NCBI GenBank assembly: GCA_036897485.1
Contig: JAYMTF010002009.1
Location: 1 to 20,090, forward strand
Reading direction: 5' to 3'
DNA length: 20,090 nt
Origin: Pelargonium nanum
Taxonomy: Eukaryota; Streptophyta; Magnoliopsida; Geraniales; Geraniaceae
Under the pieces are notes generated by a model, which was given only the letters and a program-made list of their open reading frames with translations, made no database searches and was not told the DNA's origin. How positions within the stretch are numbered: the stretch's first letter is position 1; the number at the start of each line of letters is the position of its first letter. A program made the position numbers and the translations under genes. Positions 7,764 to 17,476 of the stretch are shown here, piece by piece.

Positions 7764-10664
7764 ATGAGTTGGAGATATAATGGAGGTTTGATCCTCATCT
7801 TCACTGTTGTCATCATGTGGGTCACCTCTGGAGAGGTCACTCAGGTCAGATTTTCTCTTTCTTTTTCCTCGTTTTGTTTTATTCTTTGAAAACCATATTA
7901 GACCTTTAATTTTGGGTGAGATCATGATAAAACATTTGTTGCAAGTTCCTCAACATTTGGAACTTATCAATGAATCAATCTGATTCTGATAATGTTGCAT
8001 GTATGTTTCTAGAAACATACATGCAACAATTTTGCGAGCAAAATGTTGCTCGCAAAGTCGTTTCACGAGCAATTTGTGGGTCAGAGCAGTTTGTTGCCTC
8101 TTTTCGTACGAGCAGAAATTTGCCCGCAAAAGTAAATTGCTCGTCATTTATTCCCAAGTTGCTAGCAATTTGGGGGCCTTCTTTGCACAAGCAGAAATTT
8201 GCCCACAAATTGCTTGTCATTTGCTTGCGAGTTGCAAGCAAAGTCCTGTTGTGAGCAATTTGGGGGCCTTCATTGCACGAGCAAAAATTTGCCCACAAAT
8301 TACTCGTCATTTGCTCGCGAGTTGCAAGCATTGTCGTGTCGTGAGCAATTTGCGGGCCTCCATCACGCGAGCTGAAATTTGCCCACAAAATACTTGCAAA
8401 GTAAACTGCTTGTCATTTGCTCACGAGTTGCGAGCAAAGTCGTGGCACGAGCAATTTGCGGGCCTCCATCGGGCGAGCAGAAGTTTGCCTGCTAGGGTGA
8501 TTTGCTCGCGAGTTGCAAGCAATTTGTGAGCCTTCATTTGGAGAGTAGAAATCTGCCCGCAAATTGCTCACAAAAAAACACGGTTTTTGGTAGTGTATAT
8601 CTTGTTATATCTGTGGTTCAAGTAGATTCAAAACACAGAAAATTAACAACATTTATGAGCTCCACATTGTGATCAAATGCAAAGCAAAATATATAACCCA
8701 ACAGCAATTTCTTTGGAGATTTGTATCTGACTGATATCCATTGGCAGGCTGTATTTGCCAACTATAAGCATCCATTTATAGTGTCATATCTTGGAACCTC
8801 TCTTTTTGTGGTGTATCTTCCAATCTCATTTATCAAGGATTGGTTGATCAAGTTCCTTAGAATCCACTTCTTCGCAAGCGATGATAACAGCGGAGAAAGC
8901 GTTGACAAGTTATCCGACGTGGATGATTCATCTGATAGTCCTGAACCCGAACAGAAAGGAAAACTGGTTAAGCAAGATTCATCCATAGAGCTCCACTCGT
9001 ACGTAGAAACGAAGCCATTGGTAACGAAATACGAAGACAGTAACAAAGAGAAACTGGTGAAGAAAGAAAGAAGATTCACCACAAAAGAAACTGCAACATT
9101 CAGTTTCTACATTGGGCCATTGTGGTTCTTGACAGAGGTGAGAAGCTGATATGTTTGTTTCTTTCATTTTTTTCGGAGTCTTGAAAATGTAGTTTTGGTT
9201 GCTATGCAGTACTTGACAAATGCTGCACTTGCGAGGACTAGCGTTGCTCGTGTGACGTTGCTGTCTTCGACCTCAGGACCGTTCACTCTGTTGATTGGTG
9301 TGTGCCTTGGCCAAGGATCTTTGACAGCAGTGAAGGTAGTGTCTGTTGTTGTGAGCATGGCTGGTGTCGCAATGACGTCGCTGGGGAAGACATGGTCTGC
9401 AGATGAATCACAGTTAAGCACAATTAAGAACATATGTTGTTTGGTCTTAATTTCGCTTCAAGATACAGCGTAGTTGTATAAGACTAGCAACTGATACTGG
9501 TTTTTGTTTGTTTTCAGAAATTGGAGGCATTCTTATACTGGTGATCTTTTTGCTATTCTCTCTTCTGTGACTTCTGGCTTGTTTACTGGTTGGTTGGGGA
9601 TATATTTTTTTTTTTGGTCTCTTCACTCAAAGAATGAGAATTTTGAGCAAAAGCAACTTCTTTTTTTGCAGTGCTTCTCAAGAAATTTGCTGGAGAAGAA
9701 GGAGAAAGGATTGATATACAAAAGTTGTTAGGCTATATTGGGTTGTTCACTCTGGTGTCCATTTGGTGGCTTGGTAAGAGTAAAATGTAAACTGATATAG
9801 CTTCTCTGTCAGGGAAAAAAGAATATCAGTCACAGAGTTCAGTAACTGAGATTCAGTCAAATCACAAGTTTGACATATCACAAATTAATATTTATAACCG
9901 CCTCGATGAATTTTTGGGAGCGGATTGTCAGTCATACATTAATGGTTGAGACTCCTAGAGTTAGTGGGCTGAGACTCATCCAAGTCTGCGATTTTGACAC
10001 ATCAAGAATTAACGCTTATATCCGGCCCAATGAATTTATTCGCATAAAGCCCACCTGAATTTGTATGAGTCTCAGCCGTTAACTCTATGTCTGAGACTCT
10101 TACTCTCTTTATATTGTAAGTGTCGTTTATATAAAAAAAGTGAAACGAGATACTTATTTGGCAATCTGGTTGGGTGTAGTTTGGCCATTGACGGCCATGG
10201 ATATAGAACCCAAGTTCAAGTTGCCTCCGACAGCAAAGATGAAAGAAGTGATTCTCGTAAATGGTTTCGTCGGAAGTGTTGTCCCCGACTATTTCTGGTA
10301 ATTCCCGGGAAACGAATATGAACACTTTCTTGATTCTTGTCAAAAACATGCATAAATCTGAATGATGATCCAGAATTGGTACTTCCAGGGCACTGGGTGT
10401 TGTTTGGACAAGTCCACTGGTGGCTGCACTGGGTGGCTTGCTCACCATACCACTAGCCATGTTGGAAGATATTGTCATCCATGGCCAGCATTACTCAGCA
10501 ATATATATTCTTGGCTCAATTCAGGTAACATATATATTAACTAGCAAGATCAAAACACCATGATTCGACTCGCTTTGACGTCTAATTTGCTGCCATTGCA
10601 GGTGTTTCTGGGTTTTGTAATTGTTAATATATCGGACTGGATGTCGCAGAGGGCGGGGTGGTAG
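7764..10664 (+). CDS. SLC35F5-like / EamA-type drug/metabolite transporter, eight exons
   Basis: This is a polytopic membrane carrier of the DMT superfamily, of the plant type resembling Arabidopsis At3g07080 and yeast YML018C. Its substrate is unknown. Exons are 7764-7844, 8748-9137, 9210-9412, 9518-9588, 9672-9773, 10180-10297, 10389-10524 and 10602-10664 (TAG). All borders are GT..AG and the phases agree, giving 387 aa. The order of blocks matches the family: MSWRYNGGLILIFTVVIMWV (TM1), YLGTSLFVVYLPISFIKDW, a Ser/Glu/Lys-rich soluble loop at about 70-140, FYIGPLWFLTE, YLTNAALARTSVA..SSTSG, GDLFAILSSVTSGLFT, LLKKFAGEEGERIDIQKL, GYIGLFTLV, VNGFVGSVVPDYFW, WTSPLVAALG, HGQHYSAIYILGSIQ. About ten membrane segments are expected. 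The exon 3/4 join is the weak point: donor CA|GTTAAG is non-ideal and drops about five residues usual in relatives. Several normally conserved residues differ (for instance MLEDIVIHG). It is a divergent but apparently intact copy. Confidence 0.88.
7993..8028. repeat. Perfect 36-bp palindrome with no spacer
   Basis: The two 18-base arms (7993-8010 and 8011-8028) are exact reverse complements around the centre TTCT|AGAA. Three bases on, 8031-8041 (TTTGCGAGCAA) and 8046-8056 form an 11-bp stem with an AATG loop. Together they mark the left edge of the CACTA-derived block. Confidence 0.95.
7993..8595 (-). mobile_element. Partial CACTA (En/Spm-type) DNA transposon end with subterminal repeats
   Basis: Read on the minus strand from 8595, the sequence begins CACTACCAAAAACCGTG, the diagnostic CACTA terminus. 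It continues into an array of GAGCAATTTGCGGGC / TTTGCCCGCAAATTGCTC motifs in both orientations. Larger repeat units of roughly 70-105 bp begin near 8070, 8164, 8254, 8344, 8450 and 8519. CACTA elements are known for such subterminal repeats. TAT at 8596-8598 could be one half of a 3-bp target duplication. No matching CACTA start, transposase or second target copy is seen to the left, so this is a truncated or solo end. It lies wholly in intron 1 of the transporter. Confidence 0.65.
9866..10086. repeat. MITE-like inverted repeat plus degenerate direct repeat in transporter intron 5
   Basis: The arms at 9957-9983 and 10061-10086 are near-perfect reverse complements. The core TGAGACTCATCCAA (9970-9983) matches its partner at 10061-10074 in 13 of 14 bases. 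The interior (about 9992-10045) resembles an upstream stretch at about 9866-9920: both hold TTTGACA.ATCA..AATTAA followed by a TGAATTT word. The layout suggests an old short non-autonomous element, perhaps two nested or tandem copies. No target duplication was fixed. Confidence 0.5.
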
Positions 10665-11407
10665 TTGTTTTTTGTAATCAGCAGGATCAAATCTTGCACT
10701 TTCTCGTACAAGTTCTGTTTTCACAATGTGTTTTACATCGAAGATATTCTACATTTTATCGAACATTCTTAAAACTCAAAATACTATGTTCATTGGTCTA
10801 CTTTACATTTATACGTACTAAACATGACAAACAATGGCTAAAAGGAGATAATTCAAAACAAGCATACAAATACAACGCCTGGCCGGAGAACAGAATTGGT
10901 CAAAATTTTCACACAAGGCACAAAAAAATCTGATCATGTATAAAATACCCAAGGGAATCATCATATACCCTTGGTTTTATAAACAATAATATCGAAAAAT
11001 ATTGCCATTGCATTTTCATGACAAACTAAACATGTCCGGCATATATATATTTTAAAATGAGCAGAAGAAAAAATCGCATCAGAAATCCTTTATAGGCAAA
11101 TTCATACCTCTAAAAGAAAATGTTCCGCTGGAATGCCTCAAAAATTCAGGCTCACTTACGGCCCAACTGAGATTTAAAAATTACCTCTCAAAGTTGTTTT
11201 TTTAAAGATGCAGCTCAAAGAACAGGAGGAGCTCCTTGATCTTTTTTTTTTATCTTTCACCAATCGACAGCCGCAAAACTCCATGGCATTTGTTCTCAGG
11301 GTATACAACTATCATGCCAATTTGCCAGTGCAACACAACATCCAAATGCTGAGTCTGGTCTGTGTGATTGGGGACAATCGTCAAATTTCCCGTTTTGTTG
11401 TAACATA
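10665..11407. other. Convergent 3' intergenic region between the transporter and UBP22
   Basis: This stretch holds the 3' UTRs of two genes running towards each other. No exon was found in it. No canonical AATAAA could be fixed for either gene. The one clear structure is the inverted repeat at 10939-10981. Confidence 0.6.
10939..10981. repeat. Inverted repeat between convergent gene ends
   Basis: The left arm TATAAAATACCCAAGGG (10939-10955) pairs with the right arm CCCTTGGTTTTATA (10968-10981), with one 3-base bulge and a 12-base loop. The core is CCAAGGG/CCCTTGG. It lies about 275 bases past the transporter stop and 430 bases past the UBP22 stop, so either 3' UTR might include it. A role in 3' end formation is only a suggestion. 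Confidence 0.6.
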
Positions 11408-14400
11408 TCACGATGCAGCCTGTTTCTCACTTGATTTGTAATAAAGCATCTTCTGTACATAGAACATCATGTATCCTTGCGCAGCCCGAACGATGTTCTC
11501 ATTAACTTTGGTGATCCAGGCATCATCGCACTTGTACCATTGGTTACTTAAGCGCAGATACGTCACATAGTGACCAGCATCTAGTTTACCCGAGTGTGTG
11601 ACTACAGCAAACAACTCAAACTCTGATGACATTTCACTGGAAGCATCTTGCTCGTCCCCATCAAAAGGGAATATTCTATTCCCAAATCGGCTCCTCATGA
11701 TGGAAGAAGAGAGGTAAGGTGCCATGTCCAATGAAAAGGGGAATTGCAGATAACGGTCAACTTTCCTCGACATCTTTCGAATTGATGAATGTTCAAACCT
11801 TTTGATATGGAAGCATGAAACCAAGGGAAGCTTTCGAATGGACATCTGCTTAAGAGACTCCTGCCTCACTTGACACTGTTGGCAGAAAAATTTCTGGTCA
11901 GAACCCAATCTCTCAGGTCTGGTAAAACGATCCAGGCACCCCATCAAAGTAGATATCCCAGCATTTTGGCTTGAATTCATATTATTTGCCTCACCATTCA
12001 TTGAATGATTAGACTTTGAAGATGCTGACTTCGCGGTACCCCCTTGGTTTGGTTCCAAGTCCAGTGAGATGTCCACACATGGGTCATATGTTGTCGATGT
12101 GAAACCACAAACCATACACATGACATCAGATCGCAAGATACCAGAGAATACTCTGTGAGCAATACAGCAATCTCCACTGCCTGCGTTACCAAAACAAATC
12201 AGGTTATCAAAAGATACACATTATAGTATCTAGTTCACAACAAGAATAAACAACTATTCCATGACGATAATAACATAAGCAGAGCAGTGAAGGTCAATCA
12301 GAACATCACCCTACAATTAAGAATTTGGTAGGTTTCAGTATATCCATTAGAAGTTAAGACATTACCACCTACAGACTGAATGGTGTTAAAGTTGTTCATT
12401 CTATTCATGGTCTAATAAATTCACCAAAGAAAGGGAAAGGAAACAGAAGCTTACTGCCAAGTAGCAGAAACTTCATGCTAAGAGCTATGCATCTACCGCC
12501 CACAGCAAGGTGCCAGAGGAAGGACGTGAAAAAAATAAAACTCCCAATGGACAGACAAGAGTACTTGTGGTGGCTGTGAACCTAATACAAATCCTTTTCT
12601 CTGGGATTTAGTTCTGCTGTGTGGCAAGGCCCTAAACACAGGACAGAAAAGGTGGAGTAGACATGAGAATAATTCAAGAGGTGAAAATCCTATGAAGAAA
12701 CCAAATAGGCTTAAGTATAAGCAGACTTACTGGAGTGAAGCAGATGACACCCATCAAGCCTGCAGGTTGAGGTTGAGGTTGTGGTTGAGTATTAGCCCTA
12801 ACTCTGAAAGCTCTCGTCAACTCCTAGGGCAACAAACAAGGGACCTAGACCCAAACCCTGCAGTTAAGTGTTATGGTTACATCTTAATCTTTCAGCGTAT
12901 TTTGGATCATCTTGATAAAAAGTAAAAAAATGTAACACTAAAGAATGGAAAGAAATTAGCATCAGAACACTCTAATGAAAAGAACCTCGTGGCAACCTCC
13001 ACTTAACACTAAATTTGTGGTATACTCTTCTATTATTTGGCAAGTGAGATGGAATTATGGCAATATCATTGATGGTATCCTAAGCTAACTAATGTAGAGC
13101 AGTGAAGGTCTTTCAAAACATCACCCAACAATTAAAAATTTCTAGGTTTTGGCCTATCCATAAGAAGTTAGAGACATTACCACCAACAGACTACACATAC
13201 TATTACACTAATAGTCTCTTAAAACAAAAAACTGATCATTTAGTAAGGCTCTTCACCTCCACAAAAAAAGAAAGCAGCATCATATCGTCATATGGCAAGA
13301 TGAAGAACAGGACGTGGATAAATAGTATATTCAGTCCAAAATGAAAATAAATGAGAATGTTTTTCAATATCGAAGAGGCTTACTAAACATAAGACACCAA
13401 CATTTCTTGTACAGGTAAAGTAAGCTAACAAGCCTATACAGAGTACTGAAGTTGCCGCCAAAATGTTGCTAGGCCAAATATAAAATTGGCGACATATAGA
13501 AGATTCTACATCCATTTACTAGGCCCTATAAACTTACAAAATCCACTTTTTAGACTCTCAAACTCAAAAACAGATATTAAACACCATATGGCAACATGGA
13601 ATCTACCAACCATTATACTTCACATGACAAAATGCATAAGCACAGTGTAAACTGGCAAGATCTTTTCTATTTTATTTTTGTTGAGATTTGTATGATTTAA
13701 TTGAAGCAACAAGCACACCTATGCACGAAAAACAACAGAGAATTATGGCAACAGGAAAGGATATACCTTGACTCATAAGTTTGCGCTGGTCCTTCTCCAC
13801 CTTTTCATGTATCCCATCAAGCATTGAAATGAAAAACTCATGTGCATCCTGCTGCTCGTAACTTGCCAGATTTGCAGCATGCTGCCACCAACTACATAAA
13901 CACCATACCATTTAAATGAATAACTTCCTAGATAAAAGGCATACTCACAACCCAACATGCGGCATTTTGTCAAACAGATTGTGGACACCAAAAATTATGA
14001 GCTATATGATGATGATGATGATACACACCTGTACAGAAACTTTGCTGGACTATATGGGGTCCGATCCCCAGAAAATACAGCTGAATATATTGCATCCATG
14101 TCGCAAGCCAAACACAAGCGTCCATTCTTGCTGCCACTGACATCATTGCTACCTGCATTCTTCTTGATCCCATCTCCAGCATTGTTCTTTTGCTGACAAT
14201 AGTATCGATTATGCTTGTCGCTCAGAAAATAGTTCCGCAGTGGCGGTGTATGAAGCAATGCCTGCAAAACCGAATTCATGAAGCAAGTATTTCCCAAATT
14301 GTTCAATCCGCGCAGTCCGCGTGGCAGATCCTGAGAAGAATCGACACTCTCCAGTGCACTCGAACCGCTCCCCATCAATACTCGCTCCCTCAGATCCGGC

Positions 14401-14900
14401 GTCCACGGTTGATAATCCACTCTCCTCCGCTTCCGAAGATTCTCCGGCTGTGGAGACCGGATCGCCGCCGATACCCCGCCGAGAGTGGAGGGCGCGGTCT
14501 GGGCGAGGACCACAGCAGCATCGAAGTCGCGGTCGTAAACCTGGTCGCGGCACGCGCAGCAGAAGAGCTCGGCGCGGTCGACGTCGACGGCGATCTCGTG
14601 TCCCGCCGGCATCGACTCCGCGTGCACCGCCGCGTGGGACAGTCCAGGAGGCGCGTGGCACGAGACGGCGGCGCACGCGACGCGTGCGTAGAGGCGGGAG
14701 CGCGCGAAGTCGCCGCACTGGGCGCAGCGTGGGACCTCGTTAGGATCCCGGCGGATGGCGGCGCGGCCACATGGAGGCTTGACGCGGAGGCAGTCCTGGA
14801 GGGCGCGGAAGGACTTGGAGCCGTTGCGGGACCGGAAGTCGGCGAGGTGGGGACAAGGCTGAGGGAATGCGTGGCCGTTGATCCTGGTGTTCGGCGACAT
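11408..14900 (-). CDS. UBP22: Ubiquitin carboxyl-terminal hydrolase 22-like (SAGA deubiquitinating module)
   Basis: This encodes a nuclear ubiquitin-specific protease, counterpart of yeast Ubp8 and human USP22, which removes ubiquitin from histone H2B as part of the SAGA-type DUB module. Minus-strand exons are 14029-14900, 13767-13891 and 11408-12180. The joins (TACAG|GTGTGT..ATGTAG|TTGG and TCAAG|GTATAT..CGCAG|GCAGTGG) keep phase, giving 589 aa. An N-terminal ZnF-UBP lies at about 16-125 (CPHL at 16-19, C59/C62, C81, H89/H93, H101, C114/C117). The USP domain starts at about 195, with the Cys box [12 protein letters not shown] (catalytic Cys206). The zinc pairs are CMVC 354-357 and CQQC 432-435. 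The His box [11 protein letters not shown] has its catalytic His at 536, followed by the DD at 551-552. All catalytic and zinc residues are present. The start is supported by the family N-terminus just before PCPHLADF. Arabidopsis UBP22 is about 557 aa as I recall. Confidence 0.95.
12282..12377. repeat. Copy A of a 96-bp dispersed direct repeat in UBP22 intron 2
   Basis: It starts GAGCAGTGAAGGTC and ends ATTACCACCTACAGACT. The same order of words recurs 815 bases to the right with scattered substitutions and small compensating gaps, by eye about 80% identity. It does not match any family I recognise. Confidence 0.8.
12765..12789. repeat. Short imperfect GGTTGA repeat
   Basis: Four GGTTGA-like units (the third reads GGTTGT) lie in UBP22 intron 2. 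This is a minor simple repeat. Confidence 0.8.
13097..13192. repeat. Copy B of the 96-bp dispersed direct repeat in UBP22 intron 2
   Basis: It starts GAGCAGTGAAGGTC and ends ATTACCACCAACAGACT, parallel to the copy at 12282-12377 and in the same orientation. The likeness falls off outside these limits. Confidence 0.8.
14008..14022. repeat. (GAT)5 microsatellite beside the UBP22 intron 1 donor
   Basis: Five GAT units on the plus strand (ATC on the coding strand) begin six bases inside intron 1, whose GT is at 14028-14027. Length change here could bring the repeat closer to, or further from, the donor, but the donor itself (CAG|GTGTGT) looks sound. Confidence 0.85.
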
Positions 14901-15120
14901 CGAAGACGGTGGCGGAGACGGTTCTGGAGATCGACGGTGGAGGAAACGGAAACCCTAGATTTCAAGATCATAAGGATCATGGAGCGGTGAAATCAACGGC
15001 GGAGATTGCGGAATGGTAGTGAGAGACCATCGGGAGCGATGAGGATGAGCAGTTGAGAGAGCGAGAGGAGGGTCGCGAGCGAGGAGGATTTGTGTTTCTG
15101 AGTGAGCTGCTTCTTGCTCT
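14901..15120 (-). other. UBP22: UBP22 5' leader with an overlapping upstream ATG
   Basis: This GC- and CT-rich stretch (minus strand) is the likely leader of UBP22, and it gives way to AT-rich sequence beyond about 15130. An ATG at 14980 opens a frame of 196 codons, out of frame with UBP22, that runs 511 bases into the UBP22 coding exon and stops at 14390. The transcription start is not determined, so its presence in the mRNA is uncertain. Confidence 0.5.
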
Positions 15121-17476
15121 CAGATCTTCTTGTTTCTTTTTTTTTCTATTTTTTTTAAATGAAAAATAAATTATAGTACTACCAAAAAGAAATTGAATTT
15201 ATTTCCTGAAAAATATATATTTCATTTTCTGATAAGAAAACAAGAATTTGCTATTTTTGATGGTTGGATCCAAAAATGGAGGAGGTATTTGGGACTGGAG
15301 GAGATGGGTTTATGAGGAGGATGCTCTCTCTGATGTTTCTTTTTCTAAAGTTCTTTGGTTTTTGGGCCTTCAATTTTATGGTTGATTATTGGATTTGGAT
15401 GACGGTCTTTGTTACAATTTGTACTCAGATCGATAGGTACTTAAAATATGGCTCGAGTATTTTTTACGAACTTGAGTCGTATAAAATTAATCTAATGAAA
15501 TTTTCAGTCGTGTTAGATAAGTCACGCGTACACACGATTCTATTAAATTTGTCTTTTTTTGTTCGACTTAAAATTTGAATTATCAATTATATAATAACAA
15601 TTGTAGTCTTACACGGTCACTCATGTGCGTGAAATCTCTTTGCTACTATCATGTGTCGTTGTGTCTTCCCTCAACCGCTCATTGTCTGCTAGTAGGCGAT
15701 TGCACTAAATCTTCATGCAACAGATCATATCTTTGGGTGATCAGTTTCGCGAGTTAATGAGTGAACTTAACTTTTCTCTCGGGTTCGTTATAGCTTTCAC
15801 ACACCTCACCACATCGGTGACGGTCTCTTCTTTCTACCAATCGCAACGCATCATGTCATCGGGTGCATGCCTTCTCCCCTACACGGCTACACCACATCAC
15901 CTCCAATTAGGGTTCTTGGCGGGTCGTCCCGTCAATCCAATTTGGTCTAGTTTGATTCAACCTTATTTTACTCGTAATTTTTATTTATTTATATTTTATT
16001 ATCTCTAGCTAGTCCAAGGTCCATCCTAGTCTAAATTTATCTACTTGTGACCATTCTTTACACACATGACAACCAATTCAAGCCCCTTTTGAGGTCATCC
16101 TAACTCTACACCTCAATTACACTTTTATACCAACTTTTAGACATCAATTATGGTGGAGCATGGTAGCCTCTCATTATGGATGACCCCAACATTTAGCCAA
16201 AAATTCATGAGTTGGTGACCAAAATAATTGGCATGAAAATTTACACATTTTAACCCAAGAAGGTACACAGTGGACAACCAATGCAATTTTCCAAAATGAT
16301 CATGTATCCCATTTTTCACATGTCATATTTTTTGGTTGAGCAAGAAACATCATATAATAAAAGAAACACTCTTTACTATTCGGTAAATGTAAGATTGTTC
16401 AATTGAGGCAAAAGGTAAATCTACTCATCATATATTTCTTTGATTTTTCTTCACGAGTCTTTACGTAACAACACAACATTACTCGCAACTATTTGACAAG
16501 TTAAATTTGTATTGTCTTAACAAGAGATATTCAGAACGTGCCCAAAATTAGAACCTTTAAGCCATACCAAATCTAAATTAATCATCATTCAAACTAGCAA
16601 GGACCTTAAACACGATAAAGCTCTCTCTACCAAGTTATAACGAAACTGCATTTCTTAGACAAGTAAATTACTAACAAGAGAATATAGCTCAAAACAGTTG
16701 GTTTTAAAAAGGTCTCATCATTTTTAAGTTTGGAGTAAAATTACATATAATTGTTACTGATTTTAACCTCAAACAAAACAGCCAGACACTCAAAACCCCA
16801 CAAGTGAAATCTTGCATGAGTTGCATTTTCATGGTACACCAAAAATCTTGTCTCCTGATCCTATTGAACAAGAAAGACCCAAATCTTTGACCATCATATT
16901 TGTCCCCCAAATCAAATCTTCAAACAGTGGCAAAAACAAATGAAGTTGGTTTTGACTCTACTTCCATAAATGGCCTATAAAACATAACCAAACAGTAAAA
17001 TGATAAGCCACTAGGCAGAGCATGCATGAATGTTACTTTCAAGCTTCAACACCATACAATAGCAATATGAAATCAACCAACACCAGTGTCAAAAACCTGA
17101 AGCAGTCAAATTGCATCAACATTCAAGTTCATTGGTAAAATCAAACTTGAGGAGCCACAAGAATACAAATCTGTCTGAAAAAATAATGAATTTCTCCTTG
17201 ATTGCATGGTAATATAGAACAATGGTGCATAATATCCCTATATTAGTCACCAATACATGCTTTTCACAGAAGAAAAATGAAGACAATCTTGGGAATCAAA
17301 TAATGGTTCACAAAAACAAGTGCATCCTTATTCATACCGTTCAGTTTTCTGTACGCAATTATGCTCCCTGATCCGCATTTCAGGTTCATGTCAATGGTTA
17401 TTCACATCTCCTCCCCCATTGAACTCATTTAGTGTGCAAGTGTTGAGTTTGATTTGACAGTCTATATAAAACCCAT
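15121..17476. other. Intergenic region with no supported gene
   Basis: About 2.3 kb of mostly AT-rich sequence lies between the UBP22 promoter and the ARPC3 stop. The left few hundred bases should hold the UBP22 promoter and the right few hundred the ARPC3 3' UTR. At 15580-15960 the sequence is richer in GC and has a different texture, including GGCGGGTCGTCCCGTCAATC. This could be old repeat debris, but I could not name the family. Frames of 60-104 codons in this stretch lack any recognisable motif. Confidence 0.55.

Larger units (their letters stand above)
12181..13766 (-). other. UBP22: UBP22 intron 2 (1,586 bp)
   Basis: This phase-1 intron separates the exon encoding the QQDAHEFF block from the C-terminal USP exon. 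It is long for the gene and contains a 96-bp dispersed direct duplication and a short GGTTGA repeat. No exon or gene was recognised inside it. Confidence 0.85.

Noticed and set aside
7975-8529. Overlapping frames of 65-176 codons on both strands through the repeat block
   Set aside because: They are made by GCAATTTG-type repeat units that happen to lack stops. The predicted peptides only repeat themselves and the region is intronic.
14190-14990. Plus-strand frames of 140-266 codons opposite UBP22 exon 1
   Set aside because: They are Arg/Gly-rich shadows of a GC-rich exon whose minus-strand product is clearly UBP22.
15264-15578. 104-codon plus-strand frame with a hydrophobic stretch
   Set aside because: It begins at a non-ATG codon (TTG), shows no family motif and lies in AT-rich sequence upstream of UBP22. 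T-rich DNA gives hydrophobic-looking peptides by default.
15580-15960. Remnant of a retroelement in the GC-richer intergenic stretch
   Set aside because: The texture differs from its flanks, but no terminal repeats, primer-binding site or coding motif was seen, so no element is claimed.
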